Source: Rugamonas rivuli
GTDB taxonomy: Bacteria; Pseudomonadota; Gammaproteobacteria; Burkholderiales; Burkholderiaceae_D
Length of the DNA: 64,000 bases
NCBI RefSeq assembly: GCF_009380165.1
Contig: NZ_WHUF01000002.1
Span: forward strand, 992,001-1,056,000
Direction: 5' to 3'
Part shown: positions 1 to 9,095 of the stretch, in pieces
Position numbering within the stretch: the stretch's first letter is position 1
How the letters are laid out: the number at the start of each line of letters is the position of its first letter
Program-made: the position numbers and the translations under genes
The notes under the pieces: generated by a model
Told to the model about the DNA's origin: nothing
The model's database searches: none
The model's input: the letters and a program-made list of their open reading frames with translations, nothing else

Positions 1-2922
1 CGATTCCTGGATCTGGCTGACCAGCCACTTGGCGCAGTAGGTGTTGCTGTGGATGGCCGAGCGGCCCGGCTTTAGGCGCGGCAGCACGCTCCAGCGGATG
101 CCGGCCGACAGTATCGCCGTCAGCACGATCAGCACCGTGCTGGCGGGGAAGGCCAGCAGGAAGTAGCGCAGCAGCTGGATGCGCACGTCGTCGCCCTGTA
201 TCCACGGCAGCCAGCCCTGTTCGTCGAACCAGTCGATCAGCACGAAGCTCGGGAACACCGGCATGAAGAACAGCGTGACGATCAGCAGGATGCCGAAGAT
301 GAAGAACAAGCCTTCGCCCAAACGGCGCGCGGCGCCGACTTGTGGGCGCGGCGGCAGGCGGGTGGTGTCGAAGGCGCCGGTGTCGCGCGCCGGCGAACCG
401 GCCCAGACACGGCCGGCCGGTACGCGGGCGCCGTCGCCCAGTGCGGACTGGCCTTCCAGGTGGCCCAGCGCTTCGACCTGCGTATTGCCTTCCAAGACGG
501 CGAAGGAGCTGATGCAGGCGTCATCGCCCAGCGTGATCTGGCCCAGCAGCAGGCGGCCGCGCTGCACGCGGGCGTTCTCGAAATTGACGGCATTGCCGAT
601 GCTGACGTTGTCGCCGATGCTGAGCAGGTCCGGCGAACGCAGCGTCATCGAGCCGATGATGACGTCCTTGCCCACCTTGGCCCCCAGCGCGCGCAGCCAC
701 CAGGCGTTGAGCGAGGAGCCGCTCAGCAGATAGGCCGGCGCGGCTTCGACCAGGCGGTCGGCCAGCCACCAGCGGTAGTAGGTGACGCCCCACAGCGGAT
801 AATCGCCCGCTTTCAGGCGGCCGGCGATCAGCCATTTGCCGGCGATGGCGATGCCGAATTCGCCGATGGTCGCCAGCAGGAACACGCCGACCGAGGCGGC
901 GATGGCGCGCACCACGGAGTCGCCCGGATCGCCGGTGAAGAAGTGGTAAGTGAAGAACGGCGCCAGCCACTGCGCCATGCGCAGCGCCACCAGCGCCGGC
1001 ATGGCGGCCGCTTGGGCCAGGCCGCAGGTCCAGCGTTTGAGCGTGGAGGGGGGCGTCCAGTCGGCTTCCACTTCGGCCGCTTTGGGCGCGTCGGCCAGCA
1101 CTTGCGCGATCTTGCCGATCTGGCGCTGCTGGTAGATGTCGCGCACGGTGATGTGGGCGAAGCGCGGGTCGGCGCGCAGGGCCGAGGCCAGGCGTGCAGC
1201 AAAGAAGGAGTGGCCGCCAAGGTCGGTGAAGAAGTCGGCCTGGCGCAGCACCGGCTGGCCGGGGAACAGCGCGGCCAGCGCGGCGAACAGCGCTTCCTCG
1301 GCCGGGGTCTCGGGCAGGTCTGAATCTTCGCTGCCGCCGGCCGGCGGAGCGCTCAGCGGCATGGCCTTCAGCGCCTTGCGGTCGATTTTGCCGGAGGTCA
1401 GGCGCGGCATGGCTTCCTGCATTTCGTAGCGGCCCGGGACCATGTACGGCGGCAGCTTGGCGGCCAGGCTGGCGCGCAGCGCCTTGCTGTCCAATTCCAC
1501 GCCCGCTTCCGGCACGATGTAGGCCACCAGCTGGTCGATGCCGTCGTCCTTGCGCAGCAGGACGGCCACGGTGCCCACGCCTTCCTGTTGCGCCAGCACG
1601 GCTTCGATCTCGCCCAGCTCCACGCGGAAGCCGCGTATCTTGACCTGGTCGTCGGCGCGGCCCAGGCACAGCACTTCGCCGTCGGCGTCGATGCGGGCCA
1701 GGTCGCCGGTGCGGTACAGGCGGCCGTCATGCGCGCCGCTGGACCAGGGATTGACCAGGAATTTTTCTTCCGTCAGGTCGGGGCGGCCAAGATAGCCCGC
1801 CGCCAAGCCCGGGCCGGTGATGCACAACTCGCCGATTTCGCCGCGCGGCAGCAGGCGCAAGGCGGGGAGGGCGTTGACGTCGATGACCAGCAGGCCGTAG
1901 TTGGGCAGCGGCGTGCCGATCGTGACCGGATGGCCGGGCTGCAAACGCGCCAGGCTGGCCGATACCGTCGCTTCGGTCGGACCGTAGGTGTTGAACATCT
2001 GGCGGCCGGCGCGCGACCAGCGCTCCACCAGCGATTCCGGGCACATCTCGCCGCCGAGGTTAATCAGGCGCAGGCTGGGTACTTCCTGATTGAACAGCGC
2101 CAGCAGCGTCGGCACGGCGTGCAGCACCGTGACCTGGTTTTCGTCGAGCATGCGCGGCAGCGTCTCCGGGTCGCCGCTGATTTCCTTGGGGCCGATCCAC
2201 AGCGTGGCGCCGGCCAGGTAGGCGATCCAGATCTCTTCGAACGACATGTCGAAGGCGACCGAGAAGCCCTGGTAGACCTTATCCTGCGCGGTCACGCCCA
2301 GCACTTCGTTTTCGCTGCGCAGGAAGTGGCAGATGCTGCGCTGGGTGATCAGGATGCCTTTCGGCTTGCCGGTCGAGCCGGAGGTGTAGATGACGTAGGC
2401 CGGGACGTCGGGCGAAACCGCGCCGCGGCGCGACAGCTCGGCGCCGTCGGCCGGCGCGGCCAGCAGCGCTTCGGCGGTCCAGACGGGGCGGCCAATCCCG
2501 GCCAGGCGCGGCGCGAAGGCGGCGCAGGTCAGCACGCCGGCGCCGTCGGCGTCGTCCAGGCACACTTGCAGGCGGTCGACCGGCGTGTCTTCATCGACCG
2601 GCAGCCAGGCCGCGCCGGCCTTGGCGATGCCGGCTTGCAGCACCAGCAGCTCGATCCCGCGCGGCAGCCACAGGCCGACGATCTGGCCCGGCTGCACGCC
2701 CGCATCGATCAGACGCGCGGCCACCAGGTCGGCCTGGGCGTTGAGTTCACCGTAGCTGAGGCGGCGCTCGCCGAAGATCAGCGCGGTCTGGCCGGGGTTG
2801 CGGGCGGCGCTCGCTTCGAGCAGATCGGCCAGTATCTCCTCGCGCAGCAGGTCGCCTTGCGGCGCCCCGTACAGAATGTCTGGATGCGATTGCGGAATGT
2901 GCGGCGATACTGGGTCGTTCAT
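1..2922 (-). CDS. Pls/PosA-type NRPS-like protein (C-terminus beyond left edge)
   Basis: The 974 codons visible run open to base 1, so the end is missing. The start ATG at 2922 opens MNDPVSPHIP. Domains in order: an adenylation domain (about residues 30-520) with the core motif YTSGSTGKPKG near residue 180 and YRTGDLAR further on; a carrier domain with DLGGHSFF, whose Ser572 should carry phosphopantetheine; hydrophobic segments; a hexapeptide-repeat, left-handed beta-helix region (IGSMTLRSPDLLSIGDNVSIG); and more membrane segments. There is no condensation domain or thioesterase. This order matches the Pls/PosA family, whose best-known relatives make epsilon-poly-lysine, and whose full length is about 1300 residues. 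Which amino acid is activated cannot be read by eye. It is divergent from amn, with 136 bp between the start codons. Confidence 0.85.
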   Translation of the reverse strand, partial: MNDPVSPHIPQSHPDILYGAPQGDLLREEILADLLEASAARNPGQTALIFGERRLSYGELNAQADLVAARLIDAGVQPGQIVGLWLPRGIELLVLQAGIAKAGAAWLPVDEDTPVDRLQVCLDDADGAGVLTCAAFAPRLAGIGRPVWTAEALLAAPADGAELSRRGAVSPDVPAYVIYTSGSTGKPKGILITQRSICHFLRSENEVLGVTAQDKVYQGFSVAFDMSFEEIWIAYLAGATLWIGPKEISGDPETLPRMLDENQVTVLHAVPTLLALFNQEVPSLRLINLGGEMCPESLVERWSRAGRQMFNTYGPTEATVSASLARLQPGHPVTIGTPLPNYGLLVIDVNALPALRLLPRGEIGELCITGPGLAAGYLGRPDLTEEKFLVNPWSSGAHDGRLYRTGDLARIDADGEVLCLGRADDQVKIRGFRVELGEIEAVLAQQEGVGTVAVLLRKDDGIDQLVAYIVPEAGVELDSKALRASLAAKLPPYMVPGRYEMQEAMPRLTSGKIDRKALKAMPLSAPPAGGSEDSDLPETPAEEALFAALAALFPGQPVLRQADFFTDLGGHSFFAARLASALRADPRFAHITVRDIYQQRQIGKIAQVLADAPKAAEVEADWTPPSTLKRWTCGLAQAAAMPALVALRMAQWLAPFFTYHFFTGDPGDSVVRAIAASVGVFLLATIGEFGIAIAGKWLIAGRLKAGDYPLWGVTYYRWWLADRLVEAAPAYLLSGSSLNAWWLRALGAKVGKDVIIGSMTLRSPDLLSIGDNVSIGNAVNFENARVQRGRLLLGQITLGDDACISSFAVLEGNTQVEALGHLEGQSALGDGARVPAGRVWAGSPARDTGAFDTTRLPPRPQVGAARRLGEGLFFIFGILLIVTLFFMPVFPSFVLIDWFDEQGWLPWIQGDDVRIQLLRYFLLAFPASTVLIVLTAILSAGIRWSVLPRLKPGRSAIHSNTYCAKWLVSQIQES

Positions 2923-3058
2923 GCTGTTACTTTATTTTGTGTTGGCGGGTGTCATTGTACGGTACGCCTGTGCGTTCCCCTAGAGGGAGCATGCAAGTTC
3001 CGCTTACAGCCTTTACAATAGGAAATATCAGGAACTACCTGCGCCACCAAGGAGCCAA

Positions 3059-4561
3059 ATGTCCATGACCCGTCCGTTTATCGCACCGCTGCAATTTGAC
3101 GATCCGATTGCCGCTTATGAACAGGTGTTGGCCATTTACGAGGCCAACGTCGCCCACCTGCGCGACGCCATGAAACGCTTTGTCGCCGGCGAGGATGTCG
3201 GCGAGCATGTACGCGGCTGCTACCCGTTTGTGCGCGTGCATACCGACACCGTGGCCCGCGCCGATTCGACGCTGGCCTTCGGCTTCGTCGCCGGCCCCGG
3301 CACCTACGAAACCACGCTGACGCGGCCCGACCTGTTCGCGCGCTACTACCAGCAGCAGTTCAAGCTGCTGTTGAAGAACCACGGCAGCCACCATCTGCGC
3401 ATCGAAGTGGGCACCAGTTCGCAGCCCATCCCGATCCACTTTTCGTTCGCCGAGCACGAGCACATTGAAGGCAATATGAGCGCCGAACGGCGCCTGCTGA
3501 TGCGCGACGTATTTGATCTGCCCAACCTTGCCGCCATGGACGACGGCATCGCCAACGGCACCCACGAGCCGCCGCCGGGCGAGGCGCAGCCGCTGTCGCT
3601 GTTCACGGCGCCGCGCGTGGACTACTCGCTGCAACGCCTGCGCCACTACACCGGCACCTCCTGCGAGCACTTCCAAAAGTTTGTGCTGTTCACCAACTAC
3701 CAGTTCTACATCGACGAATTCGTCAAGCTGGGGCATGAGCTGATGAGCCAGGCGTCCAGCGCGCCGGGCGACGATTACATCGCCTTCATCGAGCCGGGCA
3801 ATATGGTCACGCGCCGCGTCGGCCAGGCGGTGCAGGCCAGCGACGCGCACGGCTCGCTGCCGCCGCGCCTGCCGCAGATGCCGGGCTACCACCTGATCCG
3901 CGCCGACGGCACCGGCATTTCCATGGTCAACATCGGCGTCGGCCCGGCCAACGCCAAGACCATCACCGACCACATCGCCGTGCTGCGGCCGCACGCCTGG
4001 CTGATGCTGGGCCACTGCGCCGGCCTGCGCAACACCCAGCAGCTGGGCGACTACGTGCTGGCGCACGGTTATGTGCGCGAGGATCATGTGCTCGACGAAG
4101 ACTTGCCGCTGTGGGTGCCGATCCCGCCGCTGGCCGAGGTACAGGTGGCGATCGAGGCCGCCGTGGCCGAGGTCACGCAGCTGACCGGCCACGACCTCAA
4201 GCGAGTGATGCGCACCGGCACCGTCGCCAGCACCGACAACCGCAACTGGGAACTGCTGCCGCAGCGCACGCCGGAACGCCGTTTCAGCCAGAGCAGGGCG
4301 ATCGCGCTGGACATGGAAAGCGCCACCATCGCCGCCAACGGCTTCCGTTTCCGCGTGCCGTACGGGACTTTGTTGTGCGTGAGCGACAAGCCCATGCACG
4401 GTGAAATCAAGCTGCCCGGCATGGCTAACCAGTTTTATCGCGACCGTGTTGACCAGCATTTACGGATCGGCATCCGCGCGCTGGAGCTGCTGCGCGCTTT
4501 GGGCGTGGACAAGCTTCACAGCCGCAAGTTACGCAGCTTTACGGAGGTCGCCTTCCAGTAA
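3059..4561 (+). CDS. amn: AMP nucleosidase
   Basis: A 500-residue cytoplasmic enzyme that should hydrolyse AMP to adenine and ribose 5-phosphate in purine salvage. The N-terminal part (FDDPIAAYEQVLAIYEANVAHLRDAMKRF) matches the AMP nucleosidase N-terminal domain. The second half is a nucleoside-phosphorylase-like fold (VNIGVGPANAKTITDHIAVLRPHAWLMLGHCAGLR, and ALDMESATIAANGFRFRVPYGTLLCVSDKP). Length is close to the 484 residues of the E. coli enzyme. The start has a good Shine-Dalgarno (AAGGAG, 7 nt upstream); a second Met at codon 3 is possible. It is a single-gene unit closed by a strong terminator. Confidence 0.95.
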   Translation: MSMTRPFIAPLQFDDPIAAYEQVLAIYEANVAHLRDAMKRFVAGEDVGEHVRGCYPFVRVHTDTVARADSTLAFGFVAGPGTYETTLTRPDLFARYYQQQFKLLLKNHGSHHLRIEVGTSSQPIPIHFSFAEHEHIEGNMSAERRLLMRDVFDLPNLAAMDDGIANGTHEPPPGEAQPLSLFTAPRVDYSLQRLRHYTGTSCEHFQKFVLFTNYQFYIDEFVKLGHELMSQASSAPGDDYIAFIEPGNMVTRRVGQAVQASDAHGSLPPRLPQMPGYHLIRADGTGISMVNIGVGPANAKTITDHIAVLRPHAWLMLGHCAGLRNTQQLGDYVLAHGYVREDHVLDEDLPLWVPIPPLAEVQVAIEAAVAEVTQLTGHDLKRVMRTGTVASTDNRNWELLPQRTPERRFSQSRAIALDMESATIAANGFRFRVPYGTLLCVSDKPMHGEIKLPGMANQFYRDRVDQHLRIGIRALELLRALGVDKLHSRKLRSFTEVAFQ

Positions 4562-4583
4562 AGTCATGCAAAAAATGCATGAG

Positions 4584-4606
4584 GCCCGCCGCGCGCGGGC
4601 TTTTTT
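4584..4606 (+). terminator. Intrinsic terminator of amn
   Basis: A 6-bp GC stem (GCCCGC/GCGGGC) with a 5-nt loop is followed directly by six T residues, 22 nt after the amn stop codon. Confidence 0.85.
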
Positions 4607-4626
4607 ATTATTTTTCCTGCCTGTGC

Positions 4627-4646
4627 TGATACTTTTTTTGGTATCA
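4627..4646 (+). promoter_or_regulatory. Candidate arabinose-locus operator, site 1 (receptor promoter)
   Basis: Perfect inverted repeat TGATAC-N8-GTATCA. The same repeat, in the same position relative to -35 and -10 boxes, lies upstream of the arabinonate dehydratase (11182) and, with one degenerate arm, upstream of the sugar ABC transporter (24924). The operator centre lies near -65, where LysR-type activators usually bind. The likely regulator is the LysR protein at 30663, which is an inference from linkage. Confidence 0.65.
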
Positions 4647-4664
4647 AAAACCCGAAAAAATTGA

Positions 4665-4694
4665 TTGGTTTGTTTTTTGCTCAGACCCTAAGAT
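4665..4694 (+). promoter_or_regulatory. Sigma70-like promoter of the TonB receptor
   Basis: The -35 box TTGGTT (4665-4670) and the -10 box TAAGAT (4689-4694) are 18 nt apart. The -35 box begins 18 nt after the end of the TGATAC-N8-GTATCA repeat. Both distances are identical at the two other promoters of the locus, which supports the call more than the boxes alone. Transcription should start near 4701, about 44 nt before the ATG. Confidence 0.6.
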
Positions 4695-4744
4695 GATTTC
4701 GAGGTCGCTGCACAAAACTATAAAACAGATAACACAGGAGACGT

Positions 4745-7642
4745 ATGAACCAACTATCAACCGGGACTTTCGAGTCCCAGGCGAAGCATCGCCTCGTCCT
4801 GAAAACCGGCGTCGCCGTGCTCGCCGCAGCCGGCCTGCTCAGCAGCGCCTCGGTGTGGGCGCAAGCGGTCGCCGAAAAGAAGGAACCGAATGACACCACG
4901 AACGACGCCGCGACCGTGGTCGTCACCGGCGTCAAGGCATCGCTGATCAAGAGCCTGGCGATCAAGCGCACCAACGACCAGGTTGTGGAATCGATCGTTG
5001 CCGAAGACATCGGCAAGCTGCCCGACAACAATGTCGTCGAAGCGCTGCAGCGCGTGACGGGGGTACAAGTCACCAACCGCGCCGGCGGCGAAGTCGGCAC
5101 TTTGTCCATTCGTGGTCTGCCCGACGTGCAAACCACCTGGAACGGCCGCAATATTTTCACAGCATCCGGCACGCAGGTCGCGCTGCAGGATATTCCCTCG
5201 ACCCTGGTTCGCCAGATCGACGTCTACAAGACGCGCGACGCCAGCCAGTTAGACACGGGAATTGCCGGCCAGGTTGACGTCAAGTCGCTGCGCCCATTCG
5301 ATTTCAAGGGGCCGAAAGTGTCGCTGTCGGCGCGCGAAACCTATCTCGATCCCGCGAAAAAGGCGAACCCGCAGCTCAGCGCCCTGTTAAGCAATCGCTG
5401 GGAAACCGGCATCGGCGAAGTCGGCGCCCTGGTCAACCTGTCGGCCAGCGAGACGAAGTACCGCAATGAAAGCGTGACGCCTGGCGCCATGGTGCCGTTT
5501 ACCAGCCCGAATGCCGCCGAAGTTCCGCCGGGTTACACGCCCTTGCAGCGCATCTTCGACAACAATATCTGGACGCCTGGTACCCATACCGGCTTGCCGA
5601 TGGCAGCGGGTTCTACGCTGGATTTCAATGGCAAAGCCTATCCTTATTACCTGGCGCGCGACGCCGTCTTCCAGAGCGACGTCCAGGGCAAGCGGGAGCG
5701 TCCCGCCGCCAATCTCGCCTTGCAGTGGAAGCCGAACAGCGATTCGGTCTACACCTTCGAATCGATGTACAACGGTTATCGTGACAAGTCCTTCAACCAG
5801 TTGCTGTTCAGCTTTGTTGACTGGTGGGGCGATCTCGGCAGCAACCCTGCGGGGACGATCACGACGTACCCGGGAACCAACGTCATCAAGACCCGTAAAG
5901 TCAATAACGTCTATGGCTTCAACAGCGGCGACTACACCACGTCGGCAACCGATTCCTACGTTTATGCCCTGAACGGCAAGTGGAACCTCGGCGACCGCCT
6001 GAGGCTCGAAGGCGATGTGTCGTACCAGACCAGCACCTATCACTCGGAATTCACAGCCACCCGGATTGATCGCGTTGCACCTTCCATCAACGTCGACTTC
6101 AATGCCGGCGGCGGCAACACAGCCTTCCATTTCAATAACGATGCCGACCTGACCGACGCGAGCAAGTGGAATGTCGCGCAGTTCTACGATAACGCCAACC
6201 GCAACACGGGCAGCGCCGCGACAGCCAACCTGGCGGGCGTCTTCGATGCCAACTGGGGTCCGCTGGAGACGCTCCACTTCGGCCTGCGCTTCGACGACCG
6301 CAAGGCGTCGGAGGCCAACCGCACCCAATCGGGCACCTTGAACCGCAACCTCGCCTCGCTGGGCTCGGACTATGCCTCCACCAACTCGAACTTCGGCACG
6401 GCCATTTCGGACGTTCCGCGCTCGTGGGTGGAGCCCAACGCCTACTACATCCGCGACCATATCGACGACTGGCGCAAGCTGTTTAACGCGGGTGATCCGA
6501 ACTTCCTGACTACGGACAAGCTGAGCCTGCAGAAGACCTTCGGGGTCGAAGAAAAGACGAGCAACCTGTTCCTGATGGGGAATACCCAGAACGAGCTGTT
6601 CGGCCATCGCCTGCGCGGCAATTTCGGCGTGCGCTACGTTAAGGTCGATACCGACATGACCTTCTACAAGGTGGATGCCAGCACCAAGGCGGTCACGCCG
6701 TCCGGCGCCAGCAAGTCGACCAGCAAGGTCTTGCCCAGCATGACGCTGATTTACGACCCATCCAAGGACGTAGTGCTGCGCTTTAATTATGGTGAAACCC
6801 TGCGCCGCCCGAACTTCGGTGATCTGAATCCTGTCTTGCAGCTCGGTGACGACGTTTCGAAGGTGGGTTATGGCTCGGGCAGCGGCGGCAATCCGGACCT
6901 GAAACCGACGCGCTCCAAGAACCTGGATCTGACGGCTGAGTGGTATTTCCAGAAGGACAGCGCACTCTACGGCACTGCGTTCAAGCGCAAGATCGACGGC
7001 CTGGTCGTGGGCTTGCGTCACAGGGTACACGTCGATCCGGCGAACGACCCGTTCCGCAACTCGACCTCGGGCGGCGACCATACGAACGGCTATGACTACG
7101 TCATTAACTCGCCGGTCAACGCCTCCAACGGCACGATCAGTGGCGCCGAGCTGGGCTTGATCTACTTCCCGAAAGGGCTGCCGAGCCTGCTGGACGGCCT
7201 GGGATTCCAGGGCAGCTATACGCGACTCACGTCGTCGCAGAACGTGCCCGACGCCAATGATGCCGGCGTCATCGTCTCCCAGCTCGAGACACCGTTCTTC
7301 GGCGTGTCCAACAGCTCGTACAACGCCACCCTGGCTTACGAAAAGGGCCCGATCAGCACGCGCTTGTCCTATGTCTGGCGCTCCGGCTTCCTGGCCAACA
7401 ACGAAGCCGCCTTGTTTGCAAACCCGATCGGTATCTGGCGTCATCCGGAAAAGAGTGTTGACATGCAGATCTCCTATAAAATCAACGACAACATGTCGGT
7501 CGATATTAGCGGTGTCAACTTGACCAATGAAATGCAGCAGCAGTACTACCACTTCGGCAGTGCTGGCAACGCGCAGTTGACCAACTTCGGTACGCTCCAG
7601 ATCGGACGTTCGGTATCGGTTGGCTTGCGCTGGAAGATGTAA
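4745..7642 (+). CDS. TonB-dependent outer-membrane receptor, probable arabino-oligosaccharide importer
   Basis: A 965-residue precursor. The start has a Shine-Dalgarno AGGAG 7 nt upstream. The signal peptide ends around residues 37-40 (SVWAQA). A plug domain follows (about 65-185; VESIVAEDIGKLPDNNVVEALQRVTGVQV, then SIRGLPDVQT), then a 22-strand-type beta barrel to the C-terminal aromatic-rich strand (IGRSVSVGLRWKM). The IVAEDIGKLPDNNV signature is typical of the Xanthomonas/Caulobacter carbohydrate-type TonB receptors. No susD partner is present, as expected outside Bacteroidetes. The shared operator with the catabolic and ABC operons, and the adjacent symporter and GH43, point to arabinan fragments as substrate. 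The exact ligand is not readable. Confidence 0.88.
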   Translation: MNQLSTGTFESQAKHRLVLKTGVAVLAAAGLLSSASVWAQAVAEKKEPNDTTNDAATVVVTGVKASLIKSLAIKRTNDQVVESIVAEDIGKLPDNNVVEALQRVTGVQVTNRAGGEVGTLSIRGLPDVQTTWNGRNIFTASGTQVALQDIPSTLVRQIDVYKTRDASQLDTGIAGQVDVKSLRPFDFKGPKVSLSARETYLDPAKKANPQLSALLSNRWETGIGEVGALVNLSASETKYRNESVTPGAMVPFTSPNAAEVPPGYTPLQRIFDNNIWTPGTHTGLPMAAGSTLDFNGKAYPYYLARDAVFQSDVQGKRERPAANLALQWKPNSDSVYTFESMYNGYRDKSFNQLLFSFVDWWGDLGSNPAGTITTYPGTNVIKTRKVNNVYGFNSGDYTTSATDSYVYALNGKWNLGDRLRLEGDVSYQTSTYHSEFTATRIDRVAPSINVDFNAGGGNTAFHFNNDADLTDASKWNVAQFYDNANRNTGSAATANLAGVFDANWGPLETLHFGLRFDDRKASEANRTQSGTLNRNLASLGSDYASTNSNFGTAISDVPRSWVEPNAYYIRDHIDDWRKLFNAGDPNFLTTDKLSLQKTFGVEEKTSNLFLMGNTQNELFGHRLRGNFGVRYVKVDTDMTFYKVDASTKAVTPSGASKSTSKVLPSMTLIYDPSKDVVLRFNYGETLRRPNFGDLNPVLQLGDDVSKVGYGSGSGGNPDLKPTRSKNLDLTAEWYFQKDSALYGTAFKRKIDGLVVGLRHRVHVDPANDPFRNSTSGGDHTNGYDYVINSPVNASNGTISGAELGLIYFPKGLPSLLDGLGFQGSYTRLTSSQNVPDANDAGVIVSQLETPFFGVSNSSYNATLAYEKGPISTRLSYVWRSGFLANNEAALFANPIGIWRHPEKSVDMQISYKINDNMSVDISGVNLTNEMQQQYYHFGSAGNAQLTNFGTLQIGRSVSVGLRWKM

Positions 7643-7682
7643 GCCCCGGCGGTAAAGAGCGTTCCCGTCTTGTTGTGTAGAC

Positions 7683-7706
7683 GTCATTCCCGTTCGCGGG
7701 AATGAC
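7683..7706. repeat. REP-like hairpin with TTCG loop
   Basis: A perfect 10-bp inverted repeat, GTCATTCCCG / CGGGAATGAC, closed by a TTCG tetraloop, in the 81-nt gap between receptor and symporter. No T-tract follows. The sequence style is that of short chromosomal extragenic palindromes. A related element is at 10053. It could damp read-through or stabilise the receptor mRNA end. Confidence 0.6.
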
Positions 7707-7723
7707 AACTGGTGGAGTATCCG

Positions 7724-9076
7724 ATGTCGAATCAAAAAATGTCTTTGCTGGAAAAAGTAGGCTTTGGCGCCGGTGACATGGCGCTGAACGTGGTGATCTC
7801 GTCGATGATGTTGATCATCACCTTCTTCTACACGGACATCTACGGCCTGAAGACGGTCGACCTGGCGATGATGTTTGGCGTGGTGAAGTTCGTCGGCGCG
7901 ATGGCCGACCTGACGATGGGCCAGATCACCGACCGCTTCACCAGCCGCTGGGGGCGTTACCGTCCGTGGCTGTTGCTGTTGGCCGTGCCGTATGGGCTCA
8001 GCGTGTTCTTCGTCTTCACCACGCCGGATTGGGGCTACAGCGCCAAGCTGGTTTGGGCCTATTCGACCTACATCATCATGACCATCATGACGGCGGGCGT
8101 GGGCATTCCCTACATCTCGCTGCCCAGCGCCTTGTCCAAGGATCCGCAGGAAACCTTGTCGGCCAACGGCTACCGCCTGTTCTTCGCCAAGATCGGCGCC
8201 TTCATGGTGACGGTCATCGTGCCGCTGCTGTCGGAGCGCTGGGGTAATGGCAACGCCGCCGCAGGCTACCAGTTCGCCATGGCCGTCATGGCCGGCATGG
8301 GCGTGCTGCTGTTCCTGTTCTGCTTCTTCACCACTCGCGAGCGCGTGCAGCACGTGGTGCAGCGGCAGTCGTTGTGGGAGCAGGTCAAGGTGCTGGTGAA
8401 GAACGACCAGTGGCTGATCCTGTGCGGCGTCTGCGTGACCGGCACCATCGGCTACGTGGTGCGCGGCTCGGTGGCCATCTACTACGCCAAGTACTATCTT
8501 GGCGCCGACGGCCCGACCATTTCGGCCTTCCTGTCGACCGGCGTGGTGGCCGCCATTCTGTCGATGATCGCTTCGACCTGGATCACCAAGTTCTACTGCA
8601 AGGTCAATCTGTTCCGCTGGACGCAGATCGGCGTGGGCGCTCTCAGTGGCGCGATCTACTTCTTCGTCGGGCCGGGCGACACCGTGCTCGCCTTCGTGCT
8701 GTACTTCCTGCTGTCGTTCGTGGTGGACCTGCATGCGCCGGTGTTCTGGTCGGCCATCGCCGAGACCATCGACTACGGCGTGGTCAAGACGGGCAAGCGC
8801 GTATCGGGCTTTGCGTTCGGCGGTATCTCGGTCTGCCAGAAGGCGGGCATGGGCATCGCCGGCGTTTTGGTCGGCAAGCTGTTGACGCACTTCGCCTATG
8901 TGCCCAACGTCGAGCAGACCGCCTACGCGCTGCACGGCATTGTGCTGATGATGACGCTGATCCCCGGTTTCTTCCATACCGTGATGGGACTTCTGATGTT
9001 CAAGTACCGTATCAACGACAAGTACTACACCGAGGTCAAGGCGGAAATGGGAGTCAAGGGCTATGTGGCAGTCTAA
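7724..9076 (+). CDS. GPH-family sugar:cation symporter (MFS)
   Basis: A 450-residue inner-membrane transporter with about 12 hydrophobic segments. The N-terminus KVGFGAGDMALNVV and the DLTMGQITDRFTSRWGRYRPWLL loop are typical of the glycoside-pentoside-hexuronide:cation symporter family (MelB, XynB and relatives). I chose ATG 7724 because GGAG sits 6 nt upstream; a GTG 12 nt earlier is in frame but would place the Shine-Dalgarno inside the gene. It precedes a cytoplasmic GH43 by 19 nt, so import of short arabino-oligosaccharides or arabinosides is likely. Confidence 0.88.
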   Translation: MSNQKMSLLEKVGFGAGDMALNVVISSMMLIITFFYTDIYGLKTVDLAMMFGVVKFVGAMADLTMGQITDRFTSRWGRYRPWLLLLAVPYGLSVFFVFTTPDWGYSAKLVWAYSTYIIMTIMTAGVGIPYISLPSALSKDPQETLSANGYRLFFAKIGAFMVTVIVPLLSERWGNGNAAAGYQFAMAVMAGMGVLLFLFCFFTTRERVQHVVQRQSLWEQVKVLVKNDQWLILCGVCVTGTIGYVVRGSVAIYYAKYYLGADGPTISAFLSTGVVAAILSMIASTWITKFYCKVNLFRWTQIGVGALSGAIYFFVGPGDTVLAFVLYFLLSFVVDLHAPVFWSAIAETIDYGVVKTGKRVSGFAFGGISVCQKAGMGIAGVLVGKLLTHFAYVPNVEQTAYALHGIVLMMTLIPGFFHTVMGLLMFKYRINDKYYTEVKAEMGVKGYVAV

Positions 9077-9095
9077 TTTTTTGGAAGTCGAAGCA

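Noticed and set aside
7683..7706. Terminator after the TonB receptor
   Set aside because: The stem is strong but no T-tract follows; called as a REP-like hairpin instead.
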